Assembly: GCF_907164915.1 (NCBI RefSeq)
Contig: NC_061863.1
Coordinates: 45,357,382-45,421,381, forward strand
From: Impatiens glandulifera
Taxonomy: Eukaryota > Streptophyta > Magnoliopsida > Ericales > Balsaminaceae
DNA: 64,000 bases
Reading direction: 5' to 3'
The notes beneath the pieces are model-generated. The model was not told the origin of the DNA and made no database searches. It was given only the letters and a program-made list of their open reading frames with translations. The translations under genes were made by a program, and so were the position numbers. This document shows positions 60,101-64,000 of this stretch, in pieces (positions within the stretch are counted from its first letter, which is position 1; each line of letters opens with the position of its first letter).

Positions 60101-63100
60101 TGATTTAATTTTATTTGGTAACTATGTTCTCTATATCCTCTGAATTAGCATATGAAAATAATAATTACTAGTGCATACAGAATTGGTGGGAGGGAAATAG
60201 ACAAACTACAACCAAAAACAAAGATTTGTGTGTGATGCTGCAAAATGGAAAGCCACCAACTACGTTTCTTCCTTTTGGGAGGTTGATAATGTATCACCCA
60301 AATAGAGAACCCAAATGGTATCAACATGTGTCAACACCAACTTTTTGTTTACCACTAATTCAAAAGGCAAAAATATCAACAATCACATGTTTCAGCCATA
60401 TTACCTGTGTTGAATGTCTCTGGTAACGAATCAAAATAGCTCTTGAATTTCGAATTAGCCCTGTGTTTCTCCTTCATGCTCCACAACAACAGCATTGTTT
60501 CAAGAGAAACACCATTAATCAGTTCCAAAATGGGGGCCTGAAATGAAGGGGAAAAAATAATATAGATTATTAACGACTTTTGATACTTCTCTTCAAGTTA
60601 ACATTCAAAAAGTCAATCAGTCTAGGAACCATTCACTAGCGTGACTACTGTAGAAAAGACCTAAAAGGGTGGGCAATGATTGAAGTATGTCCTTCCCCCA
60701 TTCTAAAAGTTCAAAATCCTAAATCTATGTAAGGTTAAACACACACAAAATGACATTTAATCAACAACTAAATGTCTATTCGCTGCTAAGTACCTTTAGT
60801 AAAAATAATAGTCTCATGCAATGAGCGCACCTCGCGCTACTAATCTTTTTTAATACAATGTTGACCCTTTTTCAAAAAGTATAGTAGTCTTTAAACTTTT
60901 ATTTCAAGATAACCTTGGGTTGTTTTTTCTGTTTTTGCAACCAAATATGTATAGGATGATTGTGGGAGTAGGCATCCTAGTTTGGAAGGAATCATCCATA
61001 CCATATCAGAAACATGCAAAAGCTCCTCAGAGATTATTGCAGAAACAGGGACTTCTAATGCAACATCTCCAACTTTTAGATCTTCTTTGGCTATGGCTCC
61101 TCTTCCAGCTCCTTCAACATCTGTATAATATCATTGCAAATGTTTTTAGAACTATAAGATGACTGTTCTGTTACCTCCATATCTAGTTTGGCTGTTAGCA
61201 AATTAACAAATTTCCTAATTGTTGTACCACAAGATGATATGCAAAAAATGTATCAGCATCATGATGACGACTTACAAGCTACCTCCAATTTTGTTTGAAC
61301 ACCAATAGCTTCACCCCATTGTAGTAGAAGCTTTTCCTTGATACAACTATTTATAAGAACTTTAGTCTTGTCAGAAAAATTGTTCCCAACCTCTTGGATC
61401 TTTTCAATAGTGACATTCCTTAAATCATGCAGAACATTATCCATCTTATAGTTACTACTAGTGAGAATTTTGTCAATAGCAGTTAGTATTAAATGCAAAG
61501 CCTCCAACTCATTTCTTGGATTGTGATACTGAAGTGCAGAATCTATGTCAGCTCCATCAAAATAAAGCTCGGTCTGCCAACAATGACAGTTCTTAGATAT
61601 AGTATGATCTAGAAATTAAAAGAGCTGCTTCATTTTTTCAGATATTTGGACCACGAAATCCTTCAACTAAAACATTATTATGCTGAGAATAAATCAATTA
61701 CCTCATCCAAGCATATAACTCTTGCTCTTTGAAGCAATGCTTCAAGTGATGTGCTTATAAAATTTGAAGAGATCTTCAAGGACAAATGCCTCTGGGAATT
61801 AAAGCTTTCATCTTCCAACAATTCCTACAAGAACAACAGAGAATTTGTTTCTTAGTAAATGTTAATTAGTTGTCAAACAAATAAACATAAATTAAGGAAT
61901 GCAGTGTCATCTCCCATTTTCTGGAATGAACCTCTCACCTTCTTTCTCTGATGAAAAGGATCTTTCTCAGGAAGCTCGAGAGTTATTAAACTTTCAATGT
62001 CATTGAGATTGCGAGTTACCTGAAATATTGGGCATGTCATTAATGCTCAGTTTACCAAAGATACACATGAAAGGAGATGTACAATGTGAAAGTAAACTAA
62101 GTTGGGAACCTGTATATTTGGAAATATAAAACAAAACTTTAACACATTTCACAGTGTATTAAGTACCAACTGGAGGAGAAAATGTCTGAGAAGTAGACAT
62201 AAGAAGAGAAAACGGAAGTTGTCTAGTGGAAAAACAGGTAAAGACTTGTTGCAATCTGTTTTTGGATAATCCAAGGGTTACTGGGAATAATTGATCATTA
62301 GAAGAAAAAATTAATTTTAAGTAAATCGTCTTAATGTAAATTGAAATAGGAGTGGACAATATAAATACTTGTCAGGCATGGGATAGCATCTTAGATTTAG
62401 GTCACCTCAATACCAGGTATTAGTTATACAACAATATCCCAAGTCAAAAAGCCCATGTAATGGTTATGCTAGAACCCAAAGGTAGAAGCACAGTATGTTT
62501 TTCTACATGGACAAGGTAAAAGTTGTACGATCTTATCCCAAGTCAAGAACCATGTAAATGGCCATGTTAGAACACAAAAGGTAAAAGTAAAGCTGTTGGT
62601 AATCCTATAACAACCTCAAGCTTGATACTAGAATCTAGCTGCATCCAGAAATCCACATAATTGAGTTCATATTGAAACTTGGAAGTAATATTTAGGTCAA
62701 CTTTTGAAAATAGACTCCAGGTCATGTATTATAAGCCAAAGTCGGTGCAGGAAGTTGGAAGTCAATTCCAAATAAAGCCATAAATAGATTATCCAATGCA
62801 CAGACTGGGACAAGTGCAGGTTTTACTCCTATCAACTTACCTACAATAATTTGTCCTAAATTAACTGTGTCAAGCACTTTGGGAATTGAAGAAATAAGCC
62901 ATCTATCCACCTGGCTTGTTATATGCAAGAAAAAATAATCTTTGATTTGCTAACAGAAGAACCAAAGACCAAAAGAGGAGAATCTATTTTCACCACATCA
63001 TTCTCCATCAAAATATCAATGTAATTCAACAGGGAGATACGTTACAAATTGATCACTTAAATTGAACCTAAGTTCGATTATGTCTATCCTGATACTTACA

Positions 63101-63366
63101 ACTCAACTCATAGACTTCAATTCCCTACTATAATATTTGCAACAGTAATATGCTCGATTTAAGTTCAAAACATATTGGGTAACTGAAACACATGAATTAA
63201 TTCCATGATAGCAAACAAAAATGATTGAAGGATGCCAGGAAAGAAGAATGCAAATCCATGATAGTAATTAATTCCCAAAACACATAAATATAGAATGTAA
63301 ACTGCATTATCTCCAAGAATTAGAGTCAACATAATGAGCTCAGAGAACCTGATTGTTGTCCTCCAT
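57132..63366 (-). CDS. SET-domain lysine methyltransferase, Rubisco-LSMT type (550 aa, 12 exons)
   Basis: Exons on the minus strand: 63349-63366, 61939-62019, 61702-61824, 61276-61573, 61002-61120, 60405-60537, 59614-59690, 58818-59015, 58196-58385, 57897-58078, 57380-57474, 57132-57270. Together they give 1653 nt with all GT-AG introns and no stop before TAG. Residues 1-173 are a helical N-terminus. The SET domain starts at about 175 with YVEGAGRGAIAKEDL and ALEVPVSAIISEELL. An insert (MLLLWSMKEKH, YFDSLPETFNTGLSFGMDAI) follows, then WEQFLWACELWYSNGMKV. The core SET motifs are RTCLVPVAGFLNHN (NH pair) and GEQCYLSYGSLSSSHL (catalytic Tyr region). The C-terminal helical part (FYGFLPDGVN, SWDVKLALEFKDLQ) matches the LSMT substrate-binding domain. 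It transfers methyl from SAM to protein lysines; substrate unknown. The first exon is only six codons. Confidence 0.9.
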
Positions 63367-64000
63367 GAAGATGAAGATGAAGAATCTCAGCAATCAGCAC
63401 AGAGAGTGTAATTGAGTGAGTGTGTATTGTGTTGTGAGCGCGCCTAAGAAAATGTTTGGATTTCAGAATAGATGAAGATGATGATGATCTTAGTCTTAAA
63501 AGAACACAGGCCCATTATAGAGAATTAATTAAATTCAAGTCCAAGTCCAAGTCCAACATTAGGTCTAGTATTTATCTAATGCTTATTTCTCTGGCCATAC
63601 TAAAATTATTAACTTTTAAATTTTCAACATATAATTTACTCATACAAATTAAGAAAAAAATTATAATTAAGTCAATTGTTTTTTTCAAACTCTCCATGAA
63701 GGATGATACACTTGGGCTTGTTTGATGAACGAGTTAATAGGATAAAACCTAACTTTATCTCAAAACTTAAACATCATATCAACTCTCTCATTATTAATTT
63801 TATCTGTTTTATTTAAGTTTGTCTTTAGTCTACTTAAGTTTCGGTGAGTTAAAATCGAAAATTGATAATTTAATGTTAAATTGTAAAACTCGTAAAAACT
63901 CATTAAGAGTTTAGTTTTTAAAAATATTAATTATATATTATTATATATATATATATAATTTAAGTGTTTTATATATTCATAATTTTAAAATATATATATA
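63367..64000. other. SET gene 5' leader and upstream region
   Basis: The leader (63367 to about 63440) is followed by AT-rich sequence to the window end with TA runs near 63940. A short plus ORF at 63456-63725 has no features and I do not call it. Confidence 0.5.

Overview
This is nuclear DNA of a flowering plant, almost certainly a eudicot. It is AT-rich and intron-bearing, has plant-type genes at both ends, and is packed with plant retrotransposons. The extra proteins in two of those elements resemble proteins I remember from Lamiales genomes such as Dorcoceras, but that placement is only a guess.

Layout: (1) 1-7117 and 42503-43207 hold the broken exons of one NADPH-cytochrome P450 reductase (CPR) gene. 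Its pieces are separated by a 5.5 kb non-coding LTR element (479-5936, minus strand), a hAT-like element (6155-7039) and a roughly 35 kb transposon nest. (2) The nest reads like Russian dolls. Element A (short-LTR copia-type, gag only, from 7118 to about 39990) is hit by element B (7959-32339) and by element D (32840-39224). Element B is hit by element C (15490-29991). Target-site duplications support the order: C exact (TATTA), D exact (ACAAC), B 4 of 5 bases. (3) 39990-42494 holds a BUD23-like gene fragment, the right arm of a CACTA transposon and an inverted partial copy of the hAT-like element. (4) 43208-52000 is extremely AT-rich, contains a duplicated block, and surrounds a second CACTA-like element that carries a triple-LTR copia relic. 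(5) 53668-63366 carries two intact minus-strand genes: a four-exon syntaxin-6 N-domain membrane protein and a twelve-exon SET-domain lysine methyltransferase.

The most unusual system is in elements B and C. Besides gag and pol, C carries three further ORFs (253, 256 and 945 aa) that share one roughly 200-residue domain. B carries a decayed single copy of the same kind of gene and has no pol. Each extra ORF has its own TATA box about 90-125 bp upstream, followed by a pyrimidine-rich leader, so these look like promoter-plus-gene cassettes riding in a retrotransposon. C also has LTRs whose left end is a tandem array of the polypurine-tract/LTR junction. I noticed only two substitutions and two one-base indels between its LTRs, so it inserted recently, yet its reverse transcriptase is frameshifted and has YVHD in place of YVDD.

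All coordinates come from reading the sequence by eye. Family names come from motif recognition, not from database searches.
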